Positions 1 through 6,627 are shown, counted from the first letter of the stretch. The stretch is 10,410 nt of DNA from Bacteroidota bacterium (GCA_009778375.1 WRJW01000190.1:1-10410), one strand, 5' to 3'. Program-made: numbers and translations. The notes: generated by a model from the letters alone, not told the origin.

Positions 1-1127
1 CCTCCCTTGGCCAATTCAAAATGGAAAGAACGCTCTGCCAAAGTGCCCAGCACCGTACCCACATTGACCCTGTCGCCTGATTTTACCTGTACAAAACCTA
101 ATTTGCAATAAAAAGTGTAATAGGAACCGTGTTGCACCAAAACGCATTGATTGTATCCCGGAATCACTACTACCTGCTTTACAACCCCTTGAAAAACAGC
201 CAATACCTCGTCATTTTGGGCTCCGGCAATACCTATTCCCCGGTTAAAGGGGGACTTAATACCTTTGAGTACCGGATGGTCGCGCTGGCCATACGGCTCA
301 TCGACCACTCCTCCCTGTCTAAGGGGCCAAGGTAATTTACCTCTGTTTTGCTCAAAATCGGCCGCAAGGGTACGGTCTATCTCCTGTTCACGAACGGTGG
401 CCGTCTGACGCTCTTTTTCGGCCTGAGACAAAATGCGCTCTATCTCCTTATTGAGCTGTGTAACCTCGTTTTGCTTTTGCTGCAATTGTTTCCTTAATTG
501 GCTCTCTTGCTGTGACATATTTGTAATCAGTTGACGGGACTCGCGTTCTTCGGTAGTAAGCGAAACCAGTTCCTGTTGTCGCACTCCGTGTAAGGCCTCG
601 GCTTCTGCCTGCAACCCAATCGACTCTTTTATCTCTTCCTCTACCTTCAACCGGACCTGTTTTATCTGGAACGCCTGTCGGTTGATGGATTCAGCATAAC
701 TTTTAAAATAACGCCATCGTCTATATGCTTGTCTAAAATTTTGACTACCAAAAATATATGCAACCCATACCTGCCGATTCCTGTGTACGTAGGCTTTGTA
801 TAACAAGCGTATGTAAGCCTCCTCCATATCGTCATACTCTTCCTGCAATGCGGCGATTTCGTCCTGTTTTTTACGTATTGAGATTTCTAATTGACTCATC
901 TGCACATCCATATCCGCAAGCAAATTCTTTCTTGCATCAATTTTTTGTTGAAGTAACGCGAGTACCTGCAGTGTGTTTTTTTGCGCTGCCTGATTGGAGG
1001 CAATCTGTCTGTCAATGACCGCAATCTCCCGCTCAATCTCCTGGCGTCGTTTAGTTTGTTCGCTCACGTTTTGGGCAAACACCCCTAACGGAAAGGCAAA
1101 GACACACATACAAAGATAGAGACGCAT
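1..1127 (-). CDS. envC: EnvC-like murein hydrolase activator (coiled coil + degenerate LytM/M23 domain), 3' end cut by window edge
   Basis: Translating the minus strand from the ATG at 1127 gives 375 codons with no stop, running off the left edge. Residues 1-18 are a signal peptide ending near VFAQ. Residues about 20-265 are a Gln/Glu/Lys-rich coiled coil with the family-typical YIFGSQNFRQAYRR stretch. A LytM (M23) domain starts near residue 275 and reaches the HFELAKG motif at 369-375. The zinc site is degenerate: the HxGxD position reads NRGIG (295-299), the active-site YxHL reads YCKL (340-343) and the HxH position reads SFH (367-369). Known EnvC proteins are inactive LytM factors that switch on periplasmic amidases for septal peptidoglycan splitting, and the same role is inferred here. 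The start lies 2 bases after the stop of the TPR lipoprotein gene, so the two are probably cotranscribed. No amidase gene is in view. The frame is intact, so this is not a pseudogene. Confidence 0.88.
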   Translation of the reverse strand, partial: MRLYLCMCVFAFPLGVFAQNVSEQTKRRQEIEREIAVIDRQIASNQAAQKNTLQVLALLQQKIDARKNLLADMDVQMSQLEISIRKKQDEIAALQEEYDDMEEAYIRLLYKAYVHRNRQVWVAYIFGSQNFRQAYRRWRYFKSYAESINRQAFQIKQVRLKVEEEIKESIGLQAEAEALHGVRQQELVSLTTEERESRQLITNMSQQESQLRKQLQQKQNEVTQLNKEIERILSQAEKERQTATVREQEIDRTLAADFEQNRGKLPWPLRQGGVVDEPYGQRDHPVLKGIKSPFNRGIGIAGAQNDEVLAVFQGVVKQVVVIPGYNQCVLVQHGSYYTFYCKLGFVQVKSGDRVNVGTVLGTLAERSFHFELAKG

Positions 1128-1129
1128 GG

Positions 1130-2836
1130 CTATGGTTTCATTTGTGTTTTACGCAATGCGATTTTTTTTTCTAGCTCCGGATTTTTTTCTTTGGCTCTAG
1201 CCTGCTCCCAATAAATAAACGCCATATCGTAATCTTTAAGGGCAAACAATACTTCGGCATAATGATCAAGCACCTCTGCGCTTTGTTCCTTACCACCGTA
1301 TACCAGCACTTGCCTAAAGATGGCTTTGGCTTCCTGAGGGCGATCCAATAAATACAGAATCCAGCCAAAAGTATCTAAATAGGTAGGATTTTGAGGTTCG
1401 GCATCAATTGTTTTTTTACTCATCTCATAGGCCTGTTGCAATTTTTTGCCGGCTAAAGCTAAAAAATAAGCATAATTATTTAAGGCGCCGGTTTGGCCGG
1501 GATCAATTTTTAATGATTGATCGTAGGCCTTAAACGATTTTTTGGATTGGTGAGAAGCGTGATACAAATCACCTAAAATTGACCAGGTCTGTGCCAATAG
1601 TTCCGGTTTGTCCTTAACCATGGGCAAGACTGATTCAAAAAGCGAAGTAGCTTCCAAAATATTACCTATTTGCCAGGAAGCTAATCCTTTCATAGTTAAA
1701 AAATTAGGGTCTTTGGGAAATCTTTGTTCGACTTCAACAGCCAAAGAATAGAGTTTGTCCCAATTTTGCAGAAAATAATGAATAGACATATACTGAGACC
1801 ATGCCCTTTGATCCTGGGGATAACGGGCGACATTTTGTTCCAGTACCTCTACGGCATCCCCCTCTTTGCCGGCTTGTACCAAAAAACCGGCAAAAAGATA
1901 AACGACGGCAGTATCTGTTGGATGGCAGTAATACATTTTGGTAAAAAGAGAGTCGACTTGGGGAAGGAAAGTCGTTACAAAAGCTCTGTTTTGCATCAGC
2001 TGCTCCATATAGTCCCTTTTCATGGATGCATCTACATCGGGATGATCCATAATAACGTACATATTTTGAAAAAAGAGATCAAACTGCCGCTTCATTCGAT
2101 AGATTTCTGCCTGACCAAAAATAGCCGGCATACAGTCGGGATCTGCAGCCAGTGCCTGCCGGTAATTAACAAGGGCCAAACTGTCCTGCCCTGATTCAGC
2201 ATACGAATCTCCCAAAATAGCAAAAGCCCGAGGCGAAGCATAAGTGTCGGCTACCTGCCCTATCCACCGTATGGCTTCTTCCCGTTTATCCTGCATCAGC
2301 AGTAAATTAAAGCGATAAAAACCCGATGACTCCGAGGATCCGCCAATTTCTTCTATACGATTCAACAGTTCCATAGCTTTGTCGGTTGCCCTGTGGTTAA
2401 GGTAAAGGTTGGCAAGGTCGTAATACAAATCCATTTTGCGAGGGTAGCGCTCCACCAAATCTTCATATACCTCAATGGCCTTATCCGTTTTTTCCTCTTT
2501 CATGTACAATTGGGCAATCTGTGTCAGATACCAATAATTGGAGGTGTCGGCTTGCGCGGCGGCCTTCATATAGGCTAAGGCATGGGGTATATCTCCATAC
2601 GCGAATCGTATTTTTCCCATATAAAACAACGCCGCATCGTTTTGGGGGTTCATTTTGAGTGCTCGTTTGAAACAGTCGGCCGCATATGCATAATCCTCCT
2701 TATAAAACCCACTTAATCCCTCCATAAAATTAAATTCCTCAGCGCGATCGCCTAAGTTAATCTTTGAAGAAAGGCCACAGGAAAGAAGGAGAAAAGATAA
2801 TACAATCGAGGGGAATAATCTAAACCATTTGCTCAT
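1130..2836 (-). CDS. TPR-repeat lipoprotein
   Basis: A 568-residue protein starting at the ATG at 2836. It opens with MSKWFRLFPSIVLSFLLLSC, a signal peptide with lipobox LLSC and lipidated Cys20. A longer reading from a TTG at 2881 is possible but would start upstream of the promoter element and bury the signal peptide. The rest is mostly tetratricopeptide repeats, from about residue 30 to 545, seen as repeated Y/A-G-A-F-P patterns such as CFKRALKMNP. Near the C-terminus is NPTYLDTFGWILYLL, a motif common in TPR lipoproteins. TPR arrays bind proteins, so an envelope-assembly or scaffold role is likely, but the partner is unknown. It precedes envC by 2 bases. In several Bacteroidales a gene of this kind sits between dut and a DUF4292 gene followed by an EnvC gene; neither dut nor DUF4292 is next to it here. 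The coding strand has a run of nine A near the 3' end. Confidence 0.85.
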   Translation of the reverse strand: MSKWFRLFPSIVLSFLLLSCGLSSKINLGDRAEEFNFMEGLSGFYKEDYAYAADCFKRALKMNPQNDAALFYMGKIRFAYGDIPHALAYMKAAAQADTSNYWYLTQIAQLYMKEEKTDKAIEVYEDLVERYPRKMDLYYDLANLYLNHRATDKAMELLNRIEEIGGSSESSGFYRFNLLLMQDKREEAIRWIGQVADTYASPRAFAILGDSYAESGQDSLALVNYRQALAADPDCMPAIFGQAEIYRMKRQFDLFFQNMYVIMDHPDVDASMKRDYMEQLMQNRAFVTTFLPQVDSLFTKMYYCHPTDTAVVYLFAGFLVQAGKEGDAVEVLEQNVARYPQDQRAWSQYMSIHYFLQNWDKLYSLAVEVEQRFPKDPNFLTMKGLASWQIGNILEATSLFESVLPMVKDKPELLAQTWSILGDLYHASHQSKKSFKAYDQSLKIDPGQTGALNNYAYFLALAGKKLQQAYEMSKKTIDAEPQNPTYLDTFGWILYLLDRPQEAKAIFRQVLVYGGKEQSAEVLDHYAEVLFALKDYDMAFIYWEQARAKEKNPELEKKIALRKTQMKP

Positions 2837-2855
2837 GCTGAACGCGAAATAAGCG

Positions 2856-2863
2856 CAAAGGTA
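2856..2863 (-). promoter_or_regulatory. Bacteroidota-type -7 element (TACCTTTG) of the TPR lipoprotein-envC operon
   Basis: The minus strand reads TACCTTTG, a full match to the TAnnTTTG -7 consensus of the Bacteroidota primary sigma factor. It ends 19 bases before the ATG at 2836, so the transcript would have a leader of about 12-15 bases. No clean TTTG -33 element is found at the usual distance; the nearest TTG is only 15 bases upstream, and the AT-rich palindrome covers the expected -33 region. It supports the ATG at 2836 as the start. Confidence 0.6.
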
Positions 2864-2880
2864 ATCATTAAACCGTCTCA

Positions 2881-2903
2881 ATTATAAAAAAATTTTTTAT
2901 AAT
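2881..2903. repeat. Perfect AT-only palindrome between divergent operons
   Basis: Arms of 11 bases (ATTATAAAAAA and its exact reverse complement) flank a single central A at 2892. It lies between the TPR gene and the sigma factor gene, just upstream of both proposed promoters. It could be an UP-like element, a regulator site, or simply AT-rich promoter DNA. It is unlikely to be a terminator because it has no GC stem and lies between divergent genes. Confidence 0.6.
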
Positions 2904-2932
2904 GCAACTTTTTTGTCTTTTTTTGCATCTAA
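2904..2932 (+). promoter_or_regulatory. Candidate ECF-type promoter of the sigma-lipoprotein-barrel operon
   Basis: No TAnnTTTG element is visible ahead of the sigma gene. Instead GCAACTTTT (from 2904) is followed, 17 bases after its AAC, by CATCTAA (2926-2932). This resembles the general ECF layout of an AAC-containing -35 and a CGTC/TCTA-like -10. Transcription would start around 2938-2942, a few bases before the ATG at 2948. Self-activation by the encoded sigma factor is an inference. Confidence 0.35.
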
Positions 2933-2947
2933 TATGAGAACGCTATA

Positions 2948-3496
2948 ATGAGCATTGAAAAAGAGAGGTCCATCCATTTGGAATCATTGGTGCAACGAGC
3001 CCTTAAAAAAGATGCTCTTGCCCAACGACAATTGTATGAACATCTCTCGGGTAAGATGCTGGCGGTGTGTAGCCGATATGCGGGGAGCCGGGAAGCCGCC
3101 AAAGATGTGATGCACGATGCTTTTATTGTACTGTTCGAAAAGCTTGGACATTATTCAGGCACAGGTTCTTTTGAGGGTTGGGCGCGAAGAATTTTCGTAA
3201 ATACGGCATTAACGCATTTGCGCAAAGCGGACGTCCTCAGGTTCAGTGAGCCGGTTGAACAGGTAAGGGTTCAGCCTTTGTCTTTTTCTGAACTTGATCA
3301 AATATCCGCACAGCACATTCTCCAATGCATTGCATCGATGCCGGCGGGTTTTAGGGCAGTTTTTAACCTGTTTGCCATTGAGGGGTATCCGCATCACGAA
3401 ATCGCAGCCATGCTGCACATCAGCGAGAGTACTTCAAGGTCTCAATACCTGAGGGCTCGTGCATGGCTGCAACAAAAGATAAAAGAACTTGAATAA
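2948..3496 (+). CDS. ECF-type RNA polymerase sigma factor
   Basis: A 182-residue sigma-70 family protein with only regions 2 and 4, the normal size for an ECF factor. Region 2 spans about residues 24-95, with the core-binding and -10 recognition stretch around AAKDVMHDAF (50-59) and GSFEGWARRIFVNTALTHLRK (73-93). A linker of about 35 residues follows. Region 4 spans 128-176, with MPAGFRAVFNLFAIEGYPHHEI and a helix-turn-helix ending in SESTSRSQYLRARAWL (159-174) that should read the -35 element. The start is the ATG at 2948; no clear Shine-Dalgarno sequence precedes it. It heads a unit with a lipoprotein (7-base gap) and a barrel protein that has an anti-sigma-like N-terminus. The sigma factor is probably held inactive by that third protein and released by an envelope signal; this is inferred from order and architecture. 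The promoter it reads is unknown. Confidence 0.92.
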   Translation: MSIEKERSIHLESLVQRALKKDALAQRQLYEHLSGKMLAVCSRYAGSREAAKDVMHDAFIVLFEKLGHYSGTGSFEGWARRIFVNTALTHLRKADVLRFSEPVEQVRVQPLSFSELDQISAQHILQCIASMPAGFRAVFNLFAIEGYPHHEIAAMLHISESTSRSQYLRARAWLQQKIKELE

Positions 3497-3503
3497 AAGA
3501 GAT

Positions 3504-3968
3504 ATGAAGACACGAATCTGCATAATTTTGGCGCTCTTTGGGGGCATGACCGGATGTCTCGAAAGAGAGCAGCCGGTACCCGGAGGGCAAATAATAGAAA
3601 ACCCTTTTGGCTTATTTGTCATTCATTTAACGCTCATCGATTACGACACCAAAGAACCCATTCCGGATCTGTCCATCATAGCATTGAGTGCCCATGTTCG
3701 TCAATTAGATATCGAGGAAGAACCCAGCGATGAGGAGGGAGTGATTCATGTCTCCTTGGTCGCCGCCCCTCCTACGCCTCAGCAATTTATCTTATCCTGT
3801 ATCTATGCAGACAGCAATCGGCCCTTTAGCAACGACTTTATTGTAGTCCGGTTTTCTAATCCGATTTTTGTATACTATCCCAAAGATGCCGCCCTGTTGG
3901 GAAAATGGTACCAGGGAACTGCCGAGTTGAGCCTCACTCAAGAAATAAGGAGAATTGTGTATGAATAA
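3504..3968 (+). CDS. Small lipoprotein, function unknown, in the sigma factor operon
   Basis: A 154-residue protein starting at the ATG at 3504, 7 bases after the sigma stop. A TTG at 3489 would add five residues but overlaps the sigma gene and is less likely. Residues 1-17 are a short signal peptide and MTGC is a lipobox, so Cys18 should be lipidated. After a Pro/Gly-rich stretch, the body is predicted to be mostly beta: FVIHLTLIDYDTKEPIPDLS followed by DEEGVIHVSL. This pattern resembles transthyretin-like or carboxypeptidase-regulatory beta-sandwich domains (a strand, D-x-x-x-x-x-P-I/L, then a gain-of-order G). Residues 78 onward include a PPTPQQF segment and end with the SLTQEIRRIVYE tail. 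I do not recognise a named family. Lying between the sigma factor and the barrel protein, it may be the surface or periplasmic sensor of the unit, which is an inference. Its 3' end overlaps the next gene by 8 bases. Confidence 0.75.
   Translation: MKTRICIILALFGGMTGCLEREQPVPGGQIIENPFGLFVIHLTLIDYDTKEPIPDLSIIALSAHVRQLDIEEEPSDEEGVIHVSLVAAPPTPQQFILSCIYADSNRPFSNDFIVVRFSNPIFVYYPKDAALLGKWYQGTAELSLTQEIRRIVYE
3947..3952 (+). promoter_or_regulatory. Shine-Dalgarno sequence (AAGGAG) fixing the start of the barrel gene
   Basis: AAGGAG lies 8 bases before the ATG at 3961, inside the end of the lipoprotein gene. Strong Shine-Dalgarno sites are uncommon in Bacteroidota, so this one suggests reinitiation or independent translation of the downstream gene. 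It favours ATG 3961 over the in-frame TTG at 3955. Confidence 0.55.
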
Positions 3969-5091
3969 TCACTTGTTTGAAGATTATTTGAAGAGTCGAC
4001 TTGCCGATCAAACCGAACCGGTCGATTTTGGCGGATGGGAGGCCCTTTCGGTCGATTTAAACCAACGGGCCAAACGAAAAATACGCTACCGGAGATTCTA
4101 TTACGGATGTGCCGCTGTTGCCGCTGTCGTATTGCTCATCATCCTCTTATTTCCTCCTGTCCCGGATCCCCACCATGTCCGTCAGCCGCTCCACATTGCC
4201 GTAGTACCTTCTCAGATTAACACTCATTGGCAAAGAACCCCTCCTGTTCAGCTCATCCGCGAGCGCCCCCGTAAGACGAATGTTACCGGAACCGCTGTTG
4301 CAATTGGAATAGACTCTGTCCAAACAGAAATAGAAACACCTCAAACTGATCTGCCTGATTCGCTAATTCGTCAAACCCCGTCTAATCGGCCTCTCTATAA
4401 TTTTACAGATTTGGAGGCAGAACCTCAGCCCGTCAAAATAAGAATGGCCGCTACCGAGGGATGGTCCATTGCCCTTGCCTCTTCTTCTGCCAATGCGATG
4501 GGCCAAACGCCTTTTGCCGCCGTTATTCAAAGCCAACCTAATACGCTTCGGGATATGTTTTATGTTCGTTCCGACGGCGAAGTATCTGCTAAAATAGGGA
4601 AAGAGGCGTCCGTACAATTTTCGCCCCCCATATCGGCCGGCGTCAATGTTCAAAAAGAGTTGTTCTCCTGGATGTCGGTAGGTATTGGCCTCAACTATAC
4701 TTTGTTGCAAACCAAGTCTTCAAATCCCTACCTTAGTGGAGCCTATACCATCAGGCAGCACCTGCATTATGTTGGACTTCCCGCCTCCGTGCTGTTTAGC
4801 TTTGTTCATCAACCCACATTGCGGGTATACGCATCCGCAGGAGGCTGTGTAGAAAAAGCAATATCTGCTTATTACACATCATCCGCAGGAAAAAATGAAA
4901 GGGTGCAGGTTTCGGGCCTTCAATGGTCTGTGGGCGCCGGTTTGGGCGTGGAATATGCGCTATCCAAAAGGTTTGGGCTTTATGTAGAGCCGGGGGCAGG
5001 TTATTATTTTGATAACGACCAGCCACGCAGCATCCGTACCGTGCAACCGTTGCAGTTTAAAATTGAATTGGGATTACGGGCGAGGATTTGA
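3961..5091 (+). CDS. Putative dual-membrane anti-sigma protein: cytoplasmic domain, one TM helix, periplasmic linker, outer-membrane beta-barrel
   Basis: A 376-residue protein in four parts. Residues 1-46 are a charged cytoplasmic segment (HLFEDYLKSRLADQTEP, then GGWEAL) like the short anti-sigma domains of Bacteroidota; no zinc-binding HxxxCxxC is present. Residues 48-65 form a membrane helix (CAAVAAVVLLIILLF) preceded by RKIRYRR. Residues 66 to about 200 are a Pro/Thr/Gln-rich linker long enough to cross the periplasm. From about 205 to the end there are alternating amphipathic strands ending FKIELGLRARI, consistent with an 8-strand barrel of the OMP_b-brl/PorT type. This layout matches the dual membrane-spanning anti-sigma (Dma) proteins described in Bacteroides thetaiotaomicron, where one such protein controls an ECF sigma factor and outer-membrane vesiculation. 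A job as the anti-sigma factor for the gene at 2948 is inferred. The coding region overlaps the end of mlaF by 18 bases, tail to tail. Confidence 0.8.
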   Translation: MNNHLFEDYLKSRLADQTEPVDFGGWEALSVDLNQRAKRKIRYRRFYYGCAAVAAVVLLIILLFPPVPDPHHVRQPLHIAVVPSQINTHWQRTPPVQLIRERPRKTNVTGTAVAIGIDSVQTEIETPQTDLPDSLIRQTPSNRPLYNFTDLEAEPQPVKIRMAATEGWSIALASSSANAMGQTPFAAVIQSQPNTLRDMFYVRSDGEVSAKIGKEASVQFSPPISAGVNVQKELFSWMSVGIGLNYTLLQTKSSNPYLSGAYTIRQHLHYVGLPASVLFSFVHQPTLRVYASAGGCVEKAISAYYTSSAGKNERVQVSGLQWSVGAGLGVEYALSKRFGLYVEPGAGYYFDNDQPRSIRTVQPLQFKIELGLRARI

Positions 5092-5853
5092 GGCAGAGAC
5101 CTGATGCAGCCCGCGGATTTGCTTGGCCATTTTGGACGCAAACACAAAGTCGTTCAGTTCAGGATGGTCGGCTTCGATCACTTCTTCTTTAGTCCCTTCC
5201 CAAGCCTTTTTACCCTGATACACAAAGATTAACTTATCCCCAATACCCATTACGGAGTTCATATCATGGGTATTGATGATGGTGGTCATTTGGTATTCGC
5301 AGGTAAGTTCGCGGATTAATTCGTCTATAACAATCGCCGTCTGAGGATCGAGGCCGGAGTTGGGCTCGTCGCAAAAGAGGTATTTGGGGTTAAGAGCGAT
5401 GGCCCGCGCAATACCCACACGCTTTTGCATTCCTCCACTAAGTTCCGAAGGATAAAGATTTTGTACATTATTCAGGTTTACCCGTTTGAGACAAAACGCA
5501 ACCCGCTCCCGTTTTTGATCGGGACTCCAATCGGTAAAAAAATCCATGGGAAAGCGTACATTCTCCTCCACAGTGGCAAAGTCAAAAAGGGCAGATCCTT
5601 GAAAAAGGATGCCCATTTGTTGCCGCAACGCTTGTTTTTCCTGAAAATCCAAGGAAGCAAACGAGGTGCCGTCGTACAGAATCTCCCCTGTGTCAGGTTG
5701 GTGTAATCCAAAAATGGTTTTGAGCAATACTGTCTTGCCCGAACCGCTGGCACCGATGATCAAGTTGGTTTTACCGGTCTCGAATACCGTAGAGATATCC
5801 CTGAGCACCTGCTGATCCCCAAAAGATTTATGAATATGTTTGAGTTCTATCAC
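5074..5853 (-). CDS. mlaF: MlaF-like ATP-binding protein of an MCE phospholipid ABC transporter
   Basis: A 259-residue ABC ATPase starting at a GTG (MIELKHIHKSFG). Visible motifs are Walker A GASGSGKT (34-41), Q-loop Gln85 in LFQGSALF, signature LSGGM (138-142), Walker B YLFCDEP with Glu163, D-loop SGLDP (166-170) and H-loop His196 in NTHDM. All catalytic residues are present. The sequence type and the partner gene mark it as MlaF, the energy unit of a retrograde/anterograde phospholipid transporter in the inner membrane that keeps the outer membrane asymmetric. It follows the permease gene with an 8-base gap. The MCE substrate-binding subunit (MlaD) normally needed is not encoded next to it; the next gene downstream is convergent and overlaps by 18 bases. 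The C-terminal tail, GLHQVSASNPRP, is coded inside that overlap. Confidence 0.92.
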   Translation of the reverse strand: MIELKHIHKSFGDQQVLRDISTVFETGKTNLIIGASGSGKTVLLKTIFGLHQPDTGEILYDGTSFASLDFQEKQALRQQMGILFQGSALFDFATVEENVRFPMDFFTDWSPDQKRERVAFCLKRVNLNNVQNLYPSELSGGMQKRVGIARAIALNPKYLFCDEPNSGLDPQTAIVIDELIRELTCEYQMTTIINTHDMNSVMGIGDKLIFVYQGKKAWEGTKEEVIEADHPELNDFVFASKMAKQIRGLHQVSASNPRP

Positions 5854-5861
5854 TTGCCAAA

Positions 5862-6608
5862 CTATAACATCAGGTTAGTAATGACTAAATTCATAATGAG
5901 AATCATAAAACTGCATACCACAATCGCACGGGTACTCGATTGTCCCACGCCCAATGATCCGTTGGAGGCATAATATCCGTAAAAAGACGACACTGAAGTG
6001 ATGATAAAGCTAAAGACGGCCATTTTAACCATACTGTACACAATGTAGTAAAGGTTAAGCGCAAACTGAAGCCCGTCAACGTATTGCTCCACGGTAATTA
6101 AGCCCGAAGCAATGACCATCAACCACCCTCCAATCAGCCCGAAAATAAAACTGATCAGCATCATCAGGGGGTTAAACAGGGTAGCGGCCGTAATCTTGGG
6201 AAGAATCAAAAAATTGGCCGAATTGACCCCCATCATCTCCATGGCGTCAATCTGTTCTGTAATCCGCATACTCCCTAATTCCGACGAGATATTGGAGCCC
6301 ACCTTTCCGGCCAGAATCAGCGCCATCAGGGTCGAGCAAAACTCCAATACCAAACTCTCCCTTACCATATAACCCACATACATTTTGGGAATAAAAGGAC
6401 TTTCTAAGTTGGAGGCTGTTTGTATGACCAACACCGCACCTACTGCCAAAGAAATGATCATGATCAGGGGTATAGTCTTGATACATAATTTGTCTAATTC
6501 GATAAAAAAATAGCGCCAAAAGATGCGCCCCTTCTCGGGCCGTACCAAAACCCGCTTCATCAACAAACTGTAAGCGCCAATTAACCGTATGCCGTTCCCG
6601 AATCTCAT
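5862..6608 (-). CDS. mlaE: MlaE-like permease of an MCE phospholipid ABC transporter
   Basis: A 248-residue membrane protein from the ATG at 6608 (MRFGNGIRLIGAYSLLMKRV). An upstream GTG at 6650 is in frame but would lie in the promoter region. The N-terminal amphipathic helix and the run of about five membrane segments fit the MlaE family. Diagnostic stretches are VLEFCSTLMALILAGKVGSNI, ELGSMRITEQIDAMEMMGVN and SVSSFYGYYASNGSLGVGQSST, all typical of Bacteroidota MlaE. It forms the membrane channel with MlaF and moves glycerophospholipids between the inner membrane and an MCE ring. It is the first gene of the mlaE-mlaF pair and is divergent from waaA, a lipopolysaccharide gene, so both sides of the shared promoter region feed outer-membrane lipid supply. 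Confidence 0.92.
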   Translation of the reverse strand: MRFGNGIRLIGAYSLLMKRVLVRPEKGRIFWRYFFIELDKLCIKTIPLIMIISLAVGAVLVIQTASNLESPFIPKMYVGYMVRESLVLEFCSTLMALILAGKVGSNISSELGSMRITEQIDAMEMMGVNSANFLILPKITAATLFNPLMMLISFIFGLIGGWLMVIASGLITVEQYVDGLQFALNLYYIVYSMVKMAVFSFIITSVSSFYGYYASNGSLGVGQSSTRAIVVCSFMILIMNLVITNLML

Positions 6609-6612
6609 GCGA

Positions 6613-6620
6613 CAAAGGTA
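6613..6620 (-). promoter_or_regulatory. TACCTTTG -7-like element facing mlaE
   Basis: The minus strand matches the TAnnTTTG consensus, but its last base is only 4 bases before the mlaE ATG at 6608. Transcription would then begin on or next to the start codon, giving a leaderless transcript, or the real promoter lies farther upstream inside the start of waaA. A TTTAG about 20 bases upstream is a weak -33 candidate. Confidence 0.4.
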
Positions 6621-6627
6621 ATATTTA

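Noticed and set aside
129..335. Plus-strand open frame of 68 codons
   Set aside because: Antisense to the conserved LytM domain of EnvC, no recognisable protein features.
758..1018. Plus-strand open frame of 86 codons
   Set aside because: It lies antisense within the EnvC coiled-coil gene and shows no family pattern or start signal; it is a shadow frame.
1..1127. Region looks as if it lacks a complete gene and could be a decayed envC
   Set aside because: Codon-by-codon reading of the minus strand from 1127 to 3 shows no stop or frameshift; it is simply cut by the window edge.
1724..2194. Plus-strand open frame of 156 codons
   Set aside because: Antisense to the TPR repeats, whose own frame is clearly coding; periodic repeats often leave a long open antisense frame.
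2837..2881. N-terminal extension of the TPR protein from a TTG at 2881
   Set aside because: It would bury the lipoprotein signal peptide and overlap the TACCTTTG promoter element; the ATG at 2836 gives a classic lipobox signal.
2881..2903. AT palindrome as a transcription terminator
   Set aside because: It lies between divergent genes, has no GC in its stem, and would terminate nothing obvious.
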